A stretch of DNA of 64,000 nucleotides, from NCBI RefSeq assembly GCF_013266735.1, contig NZ_JABSNU010000002.1:124001-188000 (forward strand), given 5' to 3'. The position numbers and the translations under genes were made by a program. This DNA is from Pedobacter foliorum. Lineage in GTDB: Bacteria; Bacteroidota; Bacteroidia; Sphingobacteriales; Sphingobacteriaceae. Shown piece after piece: positions 44,065 through 52,593 of this stretch. The notes beneath the pieces are model-generated. The model saw only the letters and a program-made list of their open reading frames with translations. It made no database searches and was not told the origin of the DNA. How positions within the stretch are numbered: position 1 is the stretch's first letter; each line of letters opens with the position of its first letter.

Positions 44065-45189
44065 TTATAATAAAAACTCATGAAAATTATCTGGAGTAAT
44101 TATTTTAGTCTCCGTATCCGGATAGGCATCTAAGAATGTTTTAGGGAATTTAGTTTTACTTTTTACATTCCATTTTACTTCATAAGCATTCATTAAGCCG
44201 TTGCGCTCTTCAATATAATCAATTTCCTGTTGGGCATGCGTACGCCAGAAATATTGATTACAATTAATTTGCTCATAAGCAAGGAATTTAACACGTTCGC
44301 TAACTATGAAATTTTCCCAAAGTGCTCCGATGTCCTGACGTAATACTGCTGGGCTAAATTGGTTAATGACGGCATTTCGAAGCCCATTATCATAAAAATA
44401 AAATTTGCGACTCTTTTTTAATTCATTACGTAAATTTCGACTTAATGAACTAAGTCTGAATATGATAAAGGATTTTTCTAATAAGTCTATATATTTTTCT
44501 GTAGTTTGGTTATCTAACCCTGTCAACTGCCCTAATTCATTATACGACACTTCACTACCAATTTGAAAAGCAAGCGCTTGTACTAGCTTTTCCATCTTAT
44601 CTGGTTTTTGGATTCTTTCCCATGTAAGAATATCTTTATATAGATAGCTACTGGAGAGCTGCTTTAAACGCGATTCTTCTTCCCCAGGATTATTAACAAT
44701 TTCTGGATAATAACCATAGATTAATCTATGGTTTAGTAAACGTTTCTCTTCGAGAAGCCCATGATGGTTAACCATTTCAGAGAATGAAAACGGATATAAA
44801 TTGTATTCCCATTTACGACCAGTTAATGGTTCATTAATACTATTTGCAAGTTCAAATGCCGATGAACCAGTAGCGATTACTTTTACCTCTTTAATTTGAT
44901 CAATAATTAGTTTTATACATAGTCCTATGTTTTCTATCCGTTGAGCTTCATCAATAACCAATGTTCGCGCCTTTCCAATTAGAGATCTTAAAAGACTTGA
45001 TGTTGGGTTAGATAACAATGCACGAATATCTGCGTCATCACCATTCCACCATAATACATCAGTTTTAAAGTTGGATGATAGTTGTTGCAATAAAGTACTT
45101 TTGCCAACCTGGCGAGGCCCAAGTAATATGATGGCCTTTTCATCGTTTAAGCGGTGCTTGATTGATTCTGTTATTGCTCTTGAAATCAT
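44065..45189 (-). CDS. AAA_14/DUF4143 ATPase
   Basis: The 374-residue protein has an N-terminal P-loop ATPase (Walker A GPRQVGKST near 23-31, Walker B TLVIDEAQ, sensor IATGSSAFEL, then LTGRKWEYNLYPFSF) and a C-terminal DUF4143 nuclease-like region (YLFLAY-type segment EIDYIEERNGLMNAYEVKW, with Glu and Lys as in PD-(D/E)XK folds). It is cytoplasmic. Bacteroidota genomes often carry many copies; cellular role is unclear. It is the only gene in a direct-repeat-bounded cassette. Two palindromes lie immediately upstream, the nearer only 5 bp from the ATG, suggesting tight repression or autoregulation. Confidence 0.93.
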   Translation of the reverse strand: MISRAITESIKHRLNDEKAIILLGPRQVGKSTLLQQLSSNFKTDVLWWNGDDADIRALLSNPTSSLLRSLIGKARTLVIDEAQRIENIGLCIKLIIDQIKEVKVIATGSSAFELANSINEPLTGRKWEYNLYPFSFSEMVNHHGLLEEKRLLNHRLIYGYYPEIVNNPGEEESRLKQLSSSYLYKDILTWERIQKPDKMEKLVQALAFQIGSEVSYNELGQLTGLDNQTTEKYIDLLEKSFIIFRLSSLSRNLRNELKKSRKFYFYDNGLRNAVINQFSPAVLRQDIGALWENFIVSERVKFLAYEQINCNQYFWRTHAQQEIDYIEERNGLMNAYEVKWNVKSKTKFPKTFLDAYPDTETKIITPDNFHEFLL

Positions 45190-45194
45190 GAATT

Positions 45195-45212
45195 TTGCGA
45201 TTACAATCGCAA
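45195..45212. promoter_or_regulatory. Palindrome 1 upstream of the ATPase gene
   Basis: TTGCGATT-AC-AATCGCAA: perfect 8-bp arms around a 2-bp centre, 5 bp upstream of the ATPase start codon. It is the reverse complement of palindrome 2. A dimeric protein bound here would cover the start region. Confidence 0.8.
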
Positions 45213-45226
45213 ATATAATATAAATT

Positions 45227-45244
45227 TTGCGATTGTAATCGCAA
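45227..45244. promoter_or_regulatory. Palindrome 2 upstream of the ATPase gene
   Basis: TTGCGATT-GT-AATCGCAA: same arms as palindrome 1 with the complementary centre, placed 32 bp away centre to centre, about three helical turns. The pair could bind two dimers on one DNA face. Confidence 0.8.
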
Positions 45245-45264
45245 GTTTAATGATTTTTTGTAGC

Positions 45265-45284
45265 AATTATACTATAGCTGAAAA
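45265..45284 (+). repeat. 20-bp direct repeat, right copy, overlapping a gene 3' end
   Basis: Identical to 44033-44052. On the minus strand it contains the last four codons and TAG stop of the 45272-45907 gene plus the next bases. A duplicated gene 3' end bordering an inserted segment is what site-specific integration or a recombinational insertion would leave. Confidence 0.9.
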
Positions 45285-45907
45285 TGTCTATCGAATAGTT
45301 GCTCAATTTTTAGAATGGAGATTCGTCCTTTTCTGCCTGGACAAACCTCTTTTTCAAAAAACTGAGGGGCATAATAGTCTAGTTTTTTTATCTCATTTTT
45401 TGTGATCAGATACAGGTAAATTTCTCCTCCGTCGTAAATATAACTTCCAGTTCTATTGCCATCTTTATCAATACATGCATGGCCATCAACATAGTCATCG
45501 GCTAATTGCCAGGGTTTTTCCTTTCCAAGGTTTTTCCAAAAATTGAGGAGTTTTTTACGGCTAAAATAAACGGGTTGGAAATAAATATTGACATCAATTG
45601 GGACTAAATTTACAGCGACATAATTCCTATGTCTAATTTTCAACGCTACTGAAAACGGAAGTTTAATCCTCTTATCCAATCGGGGAAGGGCTTTATATGT
45701 ATAGGCCGTTATGGTGTCCGATTTTTTGCTTAAAATATAATAAGGTGAAAGCGGAAGCCAATTGGATGAATGCTGAAAAATAATTGTGCTATCGGCATTG
45801 GCCTGAAGAAACAATTGTAGCTCGTTTGGCTTCTCTTTTTTTTGTGCAAATACTGCAAAACTGATAGTGCCTAAAAGGAACTTTAATAACAGCGATCTGA
45901 GATTCAT
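45272..45907 (-). CDS. Exported protein of unknown function
   Basis: The protein of about 211 residues begins at the ATG at 45907 with signal peptide MNLRSLLLKFLLGTISFAVFAQ; the frame is open 30 codons further but the added part has no sense as a signal. The mature part is beta-rich with many aromatic and basic residues (YFQPVYFSRKKLLNFWKNLG, YIYDGGEIYLYLITKNE). It was not recognised. The stop codon lies inside the right 20-bp direct repeat. It is divergent from the DUF4833 gene (46063), with which it shares a 155-bp promoter region. Confidence 0.6.
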   Translation of the reverse strand: MNLRSLLLKFLLGTISFAVFAQKKEKPNELQLFLQANADSTIIFQHSSNWLPLSPYYILSKKSDTITAYTYKALPRLDKRIKLPFSVALKIRHRNYVAVNLVPIDVNIYFQPVYFSRKKLLNFWKNLGKEKPWQLADDYVDGHACIDKDGNRTGSYIYDGGEIYLYLITKNEIKKLDYYAPQFFEKEVCPGRKGRISILKIEQLFDRHFQL

Positions 45908-46035
45908 TAATGTGTAAGTCGAAGTTAAAGAAACGTATTTTTTTGCTATAAACAGAGAACTTTTGGAGCAATTAATTGTAAAAGATAATGTCGGCAATTT
46001 GACAATTGAATTTCAAGAGTTTAGAATTCTCTGTA

Positions 46036-46043
46036 TATCTTTG
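46036..46043 (+). promoter_or_regulatory. -7 promoter element of the DUF4833 gene
   Basis: TATCTTTG matches the Bacteroidota -7 consensus TAnnTTTG exactly, 19 bp upstream of the ATG. A TTTG at 45998-46001 is too far upstream to be a standard -33 element, so only the -7 part is convincing. Confidence 0.5.
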
Positions 46044-46062
46044 AGCCTTAATATTCTTACCA

Positions 46063-46656
46063 ATGAAAACCGCCAACATACTAACTATTAATAAACTGCT
46101 ATTATTTAGTTTATTAAGTGCTGTGATATTGAATTTCGCTGCACTATCTGCATACGCTCAAACAAATGATAAAAGTGACCCATCCCCTATAAAGTTTCCA
46201 ACTCCAAAGGGAATTGAGAATCAGCTTTTTTATTTGCAAAGAGATCCAAATACCAACACTATTATTTGTGAATTAAATGCTAATACAAATGGTGAAGTGG
46301 ACAGAACGGAACCAATTCTTGTATATTGGATTCGCTACGGCGATAGTGGCGAGAAAAAGGATTTAAACTATATCCAAAGGAAATTCGCTTATGGAATTCA
46401 AGCAAAAGAAATAGGTAAAGATCATTTTGAACTTAGGTTTGTATCTCATAAAAAACTACCGATGTATCTGCTTAGATCTGATAAGGATAAAAAGTTTCAT
46501 GTTTACGTTACCGTTAACAATAAAAAGATTCAGCTCGACAGGATTTTTGTGCGAATAGAAGGTGGTTCATTTTGGCTCCCAAATGTTAAATATGTTGAGC
46601 TAAAAGGCATCAACACTGAAAACAACGCTGCGGTTTTAGAACGAATAAAAGTTTAA
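46063..46656 (+). CDS. Exported DUF4833 protein
   Basis: The 197-residue protein has a signal peptide ending at SAYAQ and a single DUF4833-like domain (about 45-190): LFYLQRDPNTNTIICELN, PILVYWIRYGDSGEKKDLNYIQRKFAYGI, HVYVTVNNKKIQLDRIFV. The family is found in Bacteroidota and related groups and has no known function. It is a monocistronic gene. Its last 4 bp overlap the convergent phosphoesterase gene, so each transcript reads into the other's end. Confidence 0.82.
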   Translation: MKTANILTINKLLLFSLLSAVILNFAALSAYAQTNDKSDPSPIKFPTPKGIENQLFYLQRDPNTNTIICELNANTNGEVDRTEPILVYWIRYGDSGEKKDLNYIQRKFAYGIQAKEIGKDHFELRFVSHKKLPMYLLRSDKDKKFHVYVTVNNKKIQLDRIFVRIEGGSFWLPNVKYVELKGINTENNAAVLERIKV

Positions 46657-47879
46657 GAAAGACTGTACTTTCCTACTTCTGATCCATCATCCTTTAGCAT
46701 AACTAAATCCAGCGTTTTACTATCAGCTTTTATTTTAATAAGGGTACGATTTCCATCTTTCGGTCCGCCACCAATAATAACAGGGTAGGGGTGTTCCGCG
46801 GATGGAGGCCAAACGCCGTAAGTATGCGTGTGGCCTGAAATTACCATGTCTATTTTGTGCTTTTTAAACAACGGAGCAAACAATTCCTGGCAATGCATTG
46901 GTCCATGCCAATCTCCCGAATGATACAAAGGAATGTGCATCATAACCACTCGGAATTTTGCCTTTTTATAGGCGCTTGATTTCATGATTTCCTCCAGCCA
47001 TTTTGCTTGCTCTTTGCGGTAACCATCAAAGTCTACAATTCCGGCATATACTGGGTGATCGTCTGGCTTATCTTCGCCGGTATCTAATACAATATTAAAA
47101 ACAGGCCCCCACTGATAAGCAAAGTAACCCTTGTCGTCTTTAGTAGAAAAATAGTCCTTTAATTCACGCGAAAACTTCCCTCTGGTTTCATGATTACCAC
47201 GAACAAACATAAATGGTTTTGTGCTGGCAAATACATCTGTAGATGGCTTCAGCATATTGTCAATTATCTGTTGCTCATCCTTTTGGAAATCAAAAATATC
47301 ACCATTGAAAAATACATAATCGTAGTCCTCGGTGTTTAATTTTAAAAGGTGTGGAATTGAGGCCGGACGATCATGTATATCGTTTAGTACGAGCCAGGAT
47401 ACTGACTCAGGGTTTGCTTTAGGTGTGTTAAAGGAATAGGTTTCACTGGTTATTGTATCTCCGTATTTTAAAGAATAGGGTTGGAAATCTGTAATTTCCT
47501 TAGATAAAACTCGATAGCTGTATTTTGTACCTGGTTTTAGGTCTTTTAATTTAACAAAGTTGATTCTGTTGTGAGCATCTACAAGACCGTCGGTTACATG
47601 GTGAGCTTTTAAATTTAGATTGGTTCCCTCACCATATTCAACCCAGCTATAACAGAGTTTGTTAGTTATCCACCTTATTGTCATGCCTTCTGCTGATGGT
47701 AATTGCAGATAAGGTTTAGTTAGAAAAACATGTCCATCTTCTGGAATTGCAGCAAAGGATTTTAGTACTTCGGCTGAACTGCTACCGGGTAAAAAGGCAG
47801 CTAGTGAACCTAACATTCCAACTTTTGAAACATTTCCTAGAAATTGTCTGCGTGGCAGGGCATTGTTTTCTTTTTTCAT
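46653..47879 (-). CDS. Exported metallophosphoesterase (purple acid phosphatase-like)
   Basis: The 408-residue protein starts with a Tat-like signal (twin Arg in LPRRQFLGN, then a hydrophobic stretch to residue 35). An FN3/purple-acid-phosphatase N-terminal domain (about 50-150; IRWITNKLCYSWVEYGEG, KPGTKYSYRVLS) precedes a calcineurin-like domain (about 160-370). Metal motifs are LNDIHD, NGDIFD, RGNHETR, MMHIPLYH and SGHTHTYG. Such enzymes hydrolyse phosphate mono- or diesters in the periplasm. It is a single gene; no regulatory site is visible except the downstream inverted repeats on its upstream side. Confidence 0.9.
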   Translation of the reverse strand: MKKENNALPRRQFLGNVSKVGMLGSLAAFLPGSSSAEVLKSFAAIPEDGHVFLTKPYLQLPSAEGMTIRWITNKLCYSWVEYGEGTNLNLKAHHVTDGLVDAHNRINFVKLKDLKPGTKYSYRVLSKEITDFQPYSLKYGDTITSETYSFNTPKANPESVSWLVLNDIHDRPASIPHLLKLNTEDYDYVFFNGDIFDFQKDEQQIIDNMLKPSTDVFASTKPFMFVRGNHETRGKFSRELKDYFSTKDDKGYFAYQWGPVFNIVLDTGEDKPDDHPVYAGIVDFDGYRKEQAKWLEEIMKSSAYKKAKFRVVMMHIPLYHSGDWHGPMHCQELFAPLFKKHKIDMVISGHTHTYGVWPPSAEHPYPVIIGGGPKDGNRTLIKIKADSKTLDLVMLKDDGSEVGKYSLS

Positions 47880-47945
47880 TACGAATAGGGGGGTGGTTCG
47901 TTTGGTGTTTTAATTGCAAGATAGTAAAATTTAGATATTTTGCTA

Positions 47946-48064
47946 ATGCACCTCGCCATCCTGAATTTATTTCAGGACCCCACAAGAGAAAGGAAACCCT
48001 GCTAGTGCGATGAAGCCCTGATAGGTGAGGGGTCCTGAAATAAATTCAGGATGGCGAGGTGCAT
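47946..48064. repeat. REPIN-like inverted repeat with 36-bp arms
   Basis: Perfect 36-bp arms at 47946-47981 and 48029-48064 surround a 47-bp loop. Each arm contains its own smaller dyad TCCTGAA-TTTAT-TTCAGGA, so the element is two REP-like hairpins in opposite orientation. Elements based on this TTTATTTCAG core are, to my recollection, dispersed in Sphingobacteriaceae genomes. It lies between the start of the phosphoesterase gene and the end of the pgl operon. No coding content. Confidence 0.85.
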
Positions 48065-48090
48065 AAAAAAGGCAACACGTTGGTGTTGCC
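48065..48090 (-). terminator. Rho-independent terminator of the glucokinase-gnd-zwf-pgl operon
   Basis: On the minus strand: stem GGCAACAC/GTGTTGCC with a 4-base loop (48071-48090) followed by six Ts (48070-48065). It lies 45 bp after the pgl stop codon and directly abuts the REPIN-like repeat. Confidence 0.9.
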
Positions 48091-48135
48091 TCAGTATAAT
48101 TGTTGTTTATTAACGAATTATCTATCTCGTACTTG

Positions 48136-48861
48136 TTAGTTATCTAACAAGCTTGCTGCTGCATCATCAAGAAACCAGGTAACACTACCATCAACAGGGT
48201 TGATTAATTGTGAAGGATACAATTTTGTATTCTTTTTAGGTGCTTCAATAACGTGTTTTACAGCTTGAGCCTTTGACTCCCCAAAAACAAGGAATGCAAT
48301 GTTTTTCGCCTTGTTAATAAGTGGTGCAGTAAAGCTGATTCTGTAGGTCGAAAGCTTTTCAACAAACACTGAATCTATTTCTACTTCTTTATTGTCAAGA
48401 ATAGTAGTTCCTGGGAATAATGAAGCGGTATGTGCATCATCACCCATTCCTAAAAGGATAAGATCGAATATGATATCTGCACCGTTAAAATGAGCAGATA
48501 TAGCTTTATTGTATTCAATCGCAGCCTTTTCAGGAGCCAAAGTAGTATCTACATAAAATATATGATCTGCAGCAATATCTAACGGATCCAGGATTGCTTT
48601 TTTAGCCATTAAGCCGTTGTAGCTTTCGTGGGTAGGCAATACATTACGCTCATCGCCAAAGAAGAAATATACTTTAGACCAGTCAATTTTATCGCGATAA
48701 GTAGTTGCTAATAACTCGTACAACGCTTTCGGAGAATTACCTCCGGTTAATACAAAATTAAAGCAATCATTTTCAGCGATTGACTTGTTGGCAATAGTTA
48801 CTATGTAATCTATCAGATCCTCAAATAATTCGCTTTGAGTTTTATAAATTAATAAGTTCAT
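48136..48861 (-). CDS. pgl: 6-phosphogluconolactonase
   Basis: The 241-residue protein is of the DevB/SugarP isomerase-like lactonase type, hydrolysing 6-phosphoglucono-1,5-lactone to 6-phosphogluconate. Diagnostic segments are FVLTGGNSPKALYELL (about 38-53), VYFFFGDERNVLP (about 64-76, phosphate-binding region with Arg) and LILLGMGDDAHTASLFPG (about 134-151, where the family has the catalytic GxDGHxASLFP; here DAH replaces DGH but the His is kept). Its ATG overlaps the zwf stop codon by 1 bp. It is the last gene of the operon, cytoplasmic. Confidence 0.95.
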   Translation of the reverse strand: MNLLIYKTQSELFEDLIDYIVTIANKSIAENDCFNFVLTGGNSPKALYELLATTYRDKIDWSKVYFFFGDERNVLPTHESYNGLMAKKAILDPLDIAADHIFYVDTTLAPEKAAIEYNKAISAHFNGADIIFDLILLGMGDDAHTASLFPGTTILDNKEVEIDSVFVEKLSTYRISFTAPLINKAKNIAFLVFGESKAQAVKHVIEAPKKNTKLYPSQLINPVDGSVTWFLDDAAASLLDN

Positions 48862-50372
48862 TATTCTTTATTTAGTGGTAAAGCAAACCAGTGGAAACCA
48901 TCTCTTGCGATTAATGCTTCAGCGTCTTCTGGTCCCCATGAATCTGCTGTGTAATTAGGGAAGCTTAAAGATTTTTTGCTTTCCCATGCGTTGATTACAG
49001 GCATTAATAATTCCCAGGCAGCTTCTACCTGGTCAGCGCGCATAAATTGCGTCTGATCGCCTGTCATAACGTCTAGTAAAAGAGTTTCGTAAGCTTCAGG
49101 TGTATCTGAACTGTAAGTGCCTTTGTAATCAAATACCATATCAACAGGATTCAATACCATATCTAAACCCGGTCTCTTACCTTGCACTTGCAAACGGATA
49201 CTCATTTCAGGTTGAATACTTATGATCAATCTGTTTTGTTGCCAGTGCTCAGTTACTCCCGATGGGAAAATATGGTGAGGAACATCTTTAAACTGAATGG
49301 TGATTAAAGAAGAAGTTTGGAACAAACGTTTTCCGGTACGTACGTAAAACGGAATTCCCTGCCATCTCCAGTTGTCTACAAAAAACTTAATTGCAGCAAA
49401 GGTTTCAGTATTTGAATTAGGATCTACGCCATTTTCATATCTGTATCCCGGTACTTCTTTTCCTTCAACCCAGCCTTTAGTATATTGACCTCTAACTGTG
49501 CTGAAACGGATGTCTTCAGGGCTAAACGGACGCATTGCTTTCAATACATCAACTTTTTTATTCCTGATTTCATCAGCATCAAAGTTAATTGGAGTTTCCA
49601 TACCAATTAAACAAAGTAGTTGAAGCAAGTGATTTTGAATCATATCTCTCAAAGCACCTGCACTTTCGTAATAACCACCCCTGTCGCCAACACCAAGTTG
49701 CTCTGTTACAGAGATCTGGATGTGGTCTATATAGGTGCGGTTCCAAAGCGGCTCAAGGAATGAGTTCGCAAAACGGAAAGCCATAATGTTTTGTACGGTT
49801 TCTTTACCCAGGTAATGATCTATACGATAGATCTGTTTCTCTGTAAATATGCCGGTAAGTATGGTGTTTAATTCTCTTGCAGTTTCAAGGTCTCTTCCAA
49901 AAGGTTTTTCGATTACAATACGACAGTTGTCTTCAGTACCAGCTAACCCATAGTCAGAAAGACATTTAGCGATAAGCGGGAACAGATTTGGAGCTACAGC
50001 CAGGTAATAAATAACCTGAGTTTTAGGACCAAATTCTTTTTGAAGTTTCTCTATGCTTTTTTTAAGTAAACCAAAGCTTTCAGGAGTTTCTACATCAACA
50101 GAATTATAAATAACATTTTCTGCAAATTTATCCCATTTATCCTGCTTTACCTTTCCAGATCTAGAGAACTTGTTTACGCCATCCATTAAGTTTTCTCTAA
50201 ACTTTTCATCATTTAGTGGTCTGCGGGCAGTTCCAATGATGGCAAATTTATCTGGCATGTAGCCATCAGAATATAAGTTATAAAGAGCGGGCGCAAGCTT
50301 GCGATAATTTAAGTCACCGGTACCTCCAAATATTACTACTATGGTTGGGTTAACGTTGAGGCTAGTTTTCAT
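48861..50372 (-). CDS. zwf: Glucose-6-phosphate dehydrogenase
   Basis: The 503-residue enzyme has normal family length. The coenzyme fingerprint is FGGTGDLNYRKL (15-26), and the substrate and catalytic region has EKPFGRDL (about 158) and RIDHYLGKETVQN (about 186), with His and Lys of the active site present. It oxidises glucose 6-phosphate to the lactone, making NAD(P)H. It lies 39 bp after gnd and is translationally coupled to pgl. Cytoplasmic. Confidence 0.97.
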   Translation of the reverse strand: MKTSLNVNPTIVVIFGGTGDLNYRKLAPALYNLYSDGYMPDKFAIIGTARRPLNDEKFRENLMDGVNKFSRSGKVKQDKWDKFAENVIYNSVDVETPESFGLLKKSIEKLQKEFGPKTQVIYYLAVAPNLFPLIAKCLSDYGLAGTEDNCRIVIEKPFGRDLETARELNTILTGIFTEKQIYRIDHYLGKETVQNIMAFRFANSFLEPLWNRTYIDHIQISVTEQLGVGDRGGYYESAGALRDMIQNHLLQLLCLIGMETPINFDADEIRNKKVDVLKAMRPFSPEDIRFSTVRGQYTKGWVEGKEVPGYRYENGVDPNSNTETFAAIKFFVDNWRWQGIPFYVRTGKRLFQTSSLITIQFKDVPHHIFPSGVTEHWQQNRLIISIQPEMSIRLQVQGKRPGLDMVLNPVDMVFDYKGTYSSDTPEAYETLLLDVMTGDQTQFMRADQVEAAWELLMPVINAWESKKSLSFPNYTADSWGPEDAEALIARDGFHWFALPLNKE

Positions 50373-50411
50373 TAGAATGTTATTATATATGCAGTGTAGG
50401 TTATAATATTA

Positions 50412-51824
50412 TTAATTGTTTTCGTTCCAGTTTGCATGGAAGATACCTTCTTCATCAATACGCTCAAAAGTATGTGCGCCAAAGAAGTCTCTCTGTGCCT
50501 GGGTAAGATTTAGTGGAGAATTTTCTGTTCTAAGAGAATCGTAATAGGTTAGGGCAGAGGCAAAGCAAGGAATTGCAATACCGTTGCTCAATGCTGTGAT
50601 AACTACGTTTCTTGTACCAGGTATAATTTCTTTTAACTGGTTTTGGATGCTCTCATCAGAATACAAATGAGGAAGCTCAGGTTGTTTTTTATAAGCTTGA
50701 TAAATATCTTCAAGTAATACCGCACGGATAATGCATCCACCACGCCAGATTTGAGAGATTTCTTTCAGATTTAGTTCGTATTTGAACTCCGCCGAAGCTT
50801 GCTCCAACAAGTGTAAACCTTGAGCATATGAAGTGATCATCGCAAAGTAAAGCGCTTGCTCTAATTGTACTTCAAACGCTGCTGTATCTTCAACTTTAGT
50901 TTGTTGATGAGGAAGTGCTTTTGAAAGTGCGACACGAAGGGTTTTGAATTTTGACAAGTCACGGGCACTTACCGATTCATTAATTGTTGGAATTGGCAAT
51001 TGTAAATCCATCGAAACTTGTGAAGTCCATTTTCCTGTTCCTTTAGATTTTGCCTGGTCTTTGATCACATCAATCAGGTATCCACCGGTTTTTGGATCTT
51101 TAACTTTAAATATGTCGCGGGTTACTTCCAATAAGAAAGATTTTAACCTGCCATTGTTCCATTTCTCAAATGTGCTGAATATTTGGCCGTTGTTATAGCC
51201 AAGTACATTCTTTAACAGATCATAAGCTTCAGCAAGGATCTGCATCATTGAATATTCAATACCATTGTGTACCATTTTCACAAAGTGACCTGATGCTCCA
51301 GGGCCGATGTATGTTACGCAAGGATCGCCATTAACTTTTGCTGAAACAGCTTCAAGGATAGGTTTTACAGCATTATAGGCAGTTTTATCTCCACCAGGCA
51401 TCATGCTTGGTCCAAAACGTGCACCTTCTTCACCACCAGAGATACCCATTCCAAAGAAATGGATGCCTTTGTCAGAAAGCTCAATTGCTCTTCTGCTAGT
51501 ATCAGTATAGTGTGAGTTTCCACTGTCGATAATCATATCGCCTTTATCAAGCAAAGGAACAACTTCCTGAATTACGCTGTCAACGATAGCTCCTGCAGGT
51601 ACTAAAAGCATAATTCTTCTTGGAAGCTCTAAGCTTTGTACAAAATCGGTTAATGATTCAAATCCTTTTAAGTTATGGGCTTTGCCATCTTCTTCAAGCT
51701 TTTGAAGCATGCGCGCGTCTTTGTCATAACCTGTAACCTGAAAGCCATTATCGGCCATGTTAAGCAATAAATTTCGGCCCATGGTTCCGAGGCCGATCAT
51801 TCCTAAAGTATATTTATTCTTCAT
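50412..51824 (-). CDS. gnd: 6-phosphogluconate dehydrogenase, decarboxylating
   Basis: The 470-residue protein has fingerprint GLGTMGRNLLLNMADNG (12-28) and substrate motif GISGGEEGARFGPSMMPGG, with HNGIEYSMMQ containing the catalytic Asn/Glu region. It converts 6-phosphogluconate to ribulose 5-phosphate and CO2. The residues after the second strand are GYDKDARM, where the E. coli enzyme has FNRS, which grips the NADP 2'-phosphate. An Asp there suggests NAD may be used; this is a prediction. It starts 4 bp after the glucokinase gene. Confidence 0.97.
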   Translation of the reverse strand: MKNKYTLGMIGLGTMGRNLLLNMADNGFQVTGYDKDARMLQKLEEDGKAHNLKGFESLTDFVQSLELPRRIMLLVPAGAIVDSVIQEVVPLLDKGDMIIDSGNSHYTDTSRRAIELSDKGIHFFGMGISGGEEGARFGPSMMPGGDKTAYNAVKPILEAVSAKVNGDPCVTYIGPGASGHFVKMVHNGIEYSMMQILAEAYDLLKNVLGYNNGQIFSTFEKWNNGRLKSFLLEVTRDIFKVKDPKTGGYLIDVIKDQAKSKGTGKWTSQVSMDLQLPIPTINESVSARDLSKFKTLRVALSKALPHQQTKVEDTAAFEVQLEQALYFAMITSYAQGLHLLEQASAEFKYELNLKEISQIWRGGCIIRAVLLEDIYQAYKKQPELPHLYSDESIQNQLKEIIPGTRNVVITALSNGIAIPCFASALTYYDSLRTENSPLNLTQAQRDFFGAHTFERIDEEGIFHANWNENN

Positions 51825-51828
51825 TATT

Positions 51829-52593
51829 TTATTTGTCGTTAGGACGAGTTGTGAATACGTGATATTTTTCGGCTACTTCCCAAAGTTTAGCACCTCCTTT
51901 GATGCCATCCTTGTTCGTAACCAAATGGATATTATGATCAAGCTCAAAGGTAATGTGCTTGGAATTTCCACCGCCTATATATAAGGTGTCGTAGTTAAAT
52001 ACAGTTTTGTAGATCTGAATGATTCGCTGTAGGCGTTCATTCCAATCTTTCTTTCCAATTTTTTCTAAAGCCTTAGTTCCTATGTAGTCGTCATAGTCTT
52101 TGGTTTTTGTAACCGGTAAGTGAGCTAGTTCAAAGTGGGGGAGTAGTTCGCCATCATAAACAAGTGCAGTACCAAAACCGGTACCTACTGTAAATACAAT
52201 TTCGAAGCCAATGCCACTAACTATTCCAAGAGCCTGTTGGTCGGCATCATTTATTAATCGAACCGGTCTCTTAAATAAATTACTTACTTGCTGAGCAAGG
52301 TCAATGTTAGTCCATTTATTTTTAGCGAGGTTAGGTGCTGTTTCTACTTTGCCACATCTCACATAGCCTGGAAAGCCAATAGATATTCTGTCAAAGCTAT
52401 CATCTAAAGATGCCACAAGTTCTTTAATGGTTTTGATGACCTCTTCAGGAGTTGAATTTTTTGGAGTAGGAAGCTTTTTGAATTCAGAGAGCAGGTCTCC
52501 TTTTGAACTTAAGATGCAAGCCTTAATGCTGGTGCCACCAATATCTATTGATAAAATGTTGTTTCCGCTTTCTTTTTTTTGCTTAACTGGCAT
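51829..52593 (-). CDS. ROK-family (polyphosphate-type) glucokinase
   Basis: The 254-residue sugar kinase has phosphate-1 motif LSIDIGGTSIKACIL (about 14-28), DRISIGFPGYV with NKWTNIDL (about 91), LINDADQQALG with catalytic Asp (about 115-117) and a phosphate-2 motif VGTGFGTAL. It lacks the ROK zinc motif CxCGxxGC and its compact length matches polyphosphate/ATP glucomannokinase-type enzymes. It supplies glucose 6-phosphate to zwf encoded in the same operon. It is the first gene of the operon; use of polyphosphate rather than ATP is inferred from family resemblance. Confidence 0.88.
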   Translation of the reverse strand: MPVKQKKESGNNILSIDIGGTSIKACILSSKGDLLSEFKKLPTPKNSTPEEVIKTIKELVASLDDSFDRISIGFPGYVRCGKVETAPNLAKNKWTNIDLAQQVSNLFKRPVRLINDADQQALGIVSGIGFEIVFTVGTGFGTALVYDGELLPHFELAHLPVTKTKDYDDYIGTKALEKIGKKDWNERLQRIIQIYKTVFNYDTLYIGGGNSKHITFELDHNIHLVTNKDGIKGGAKLWEVAEKYHVFTTRPNDK

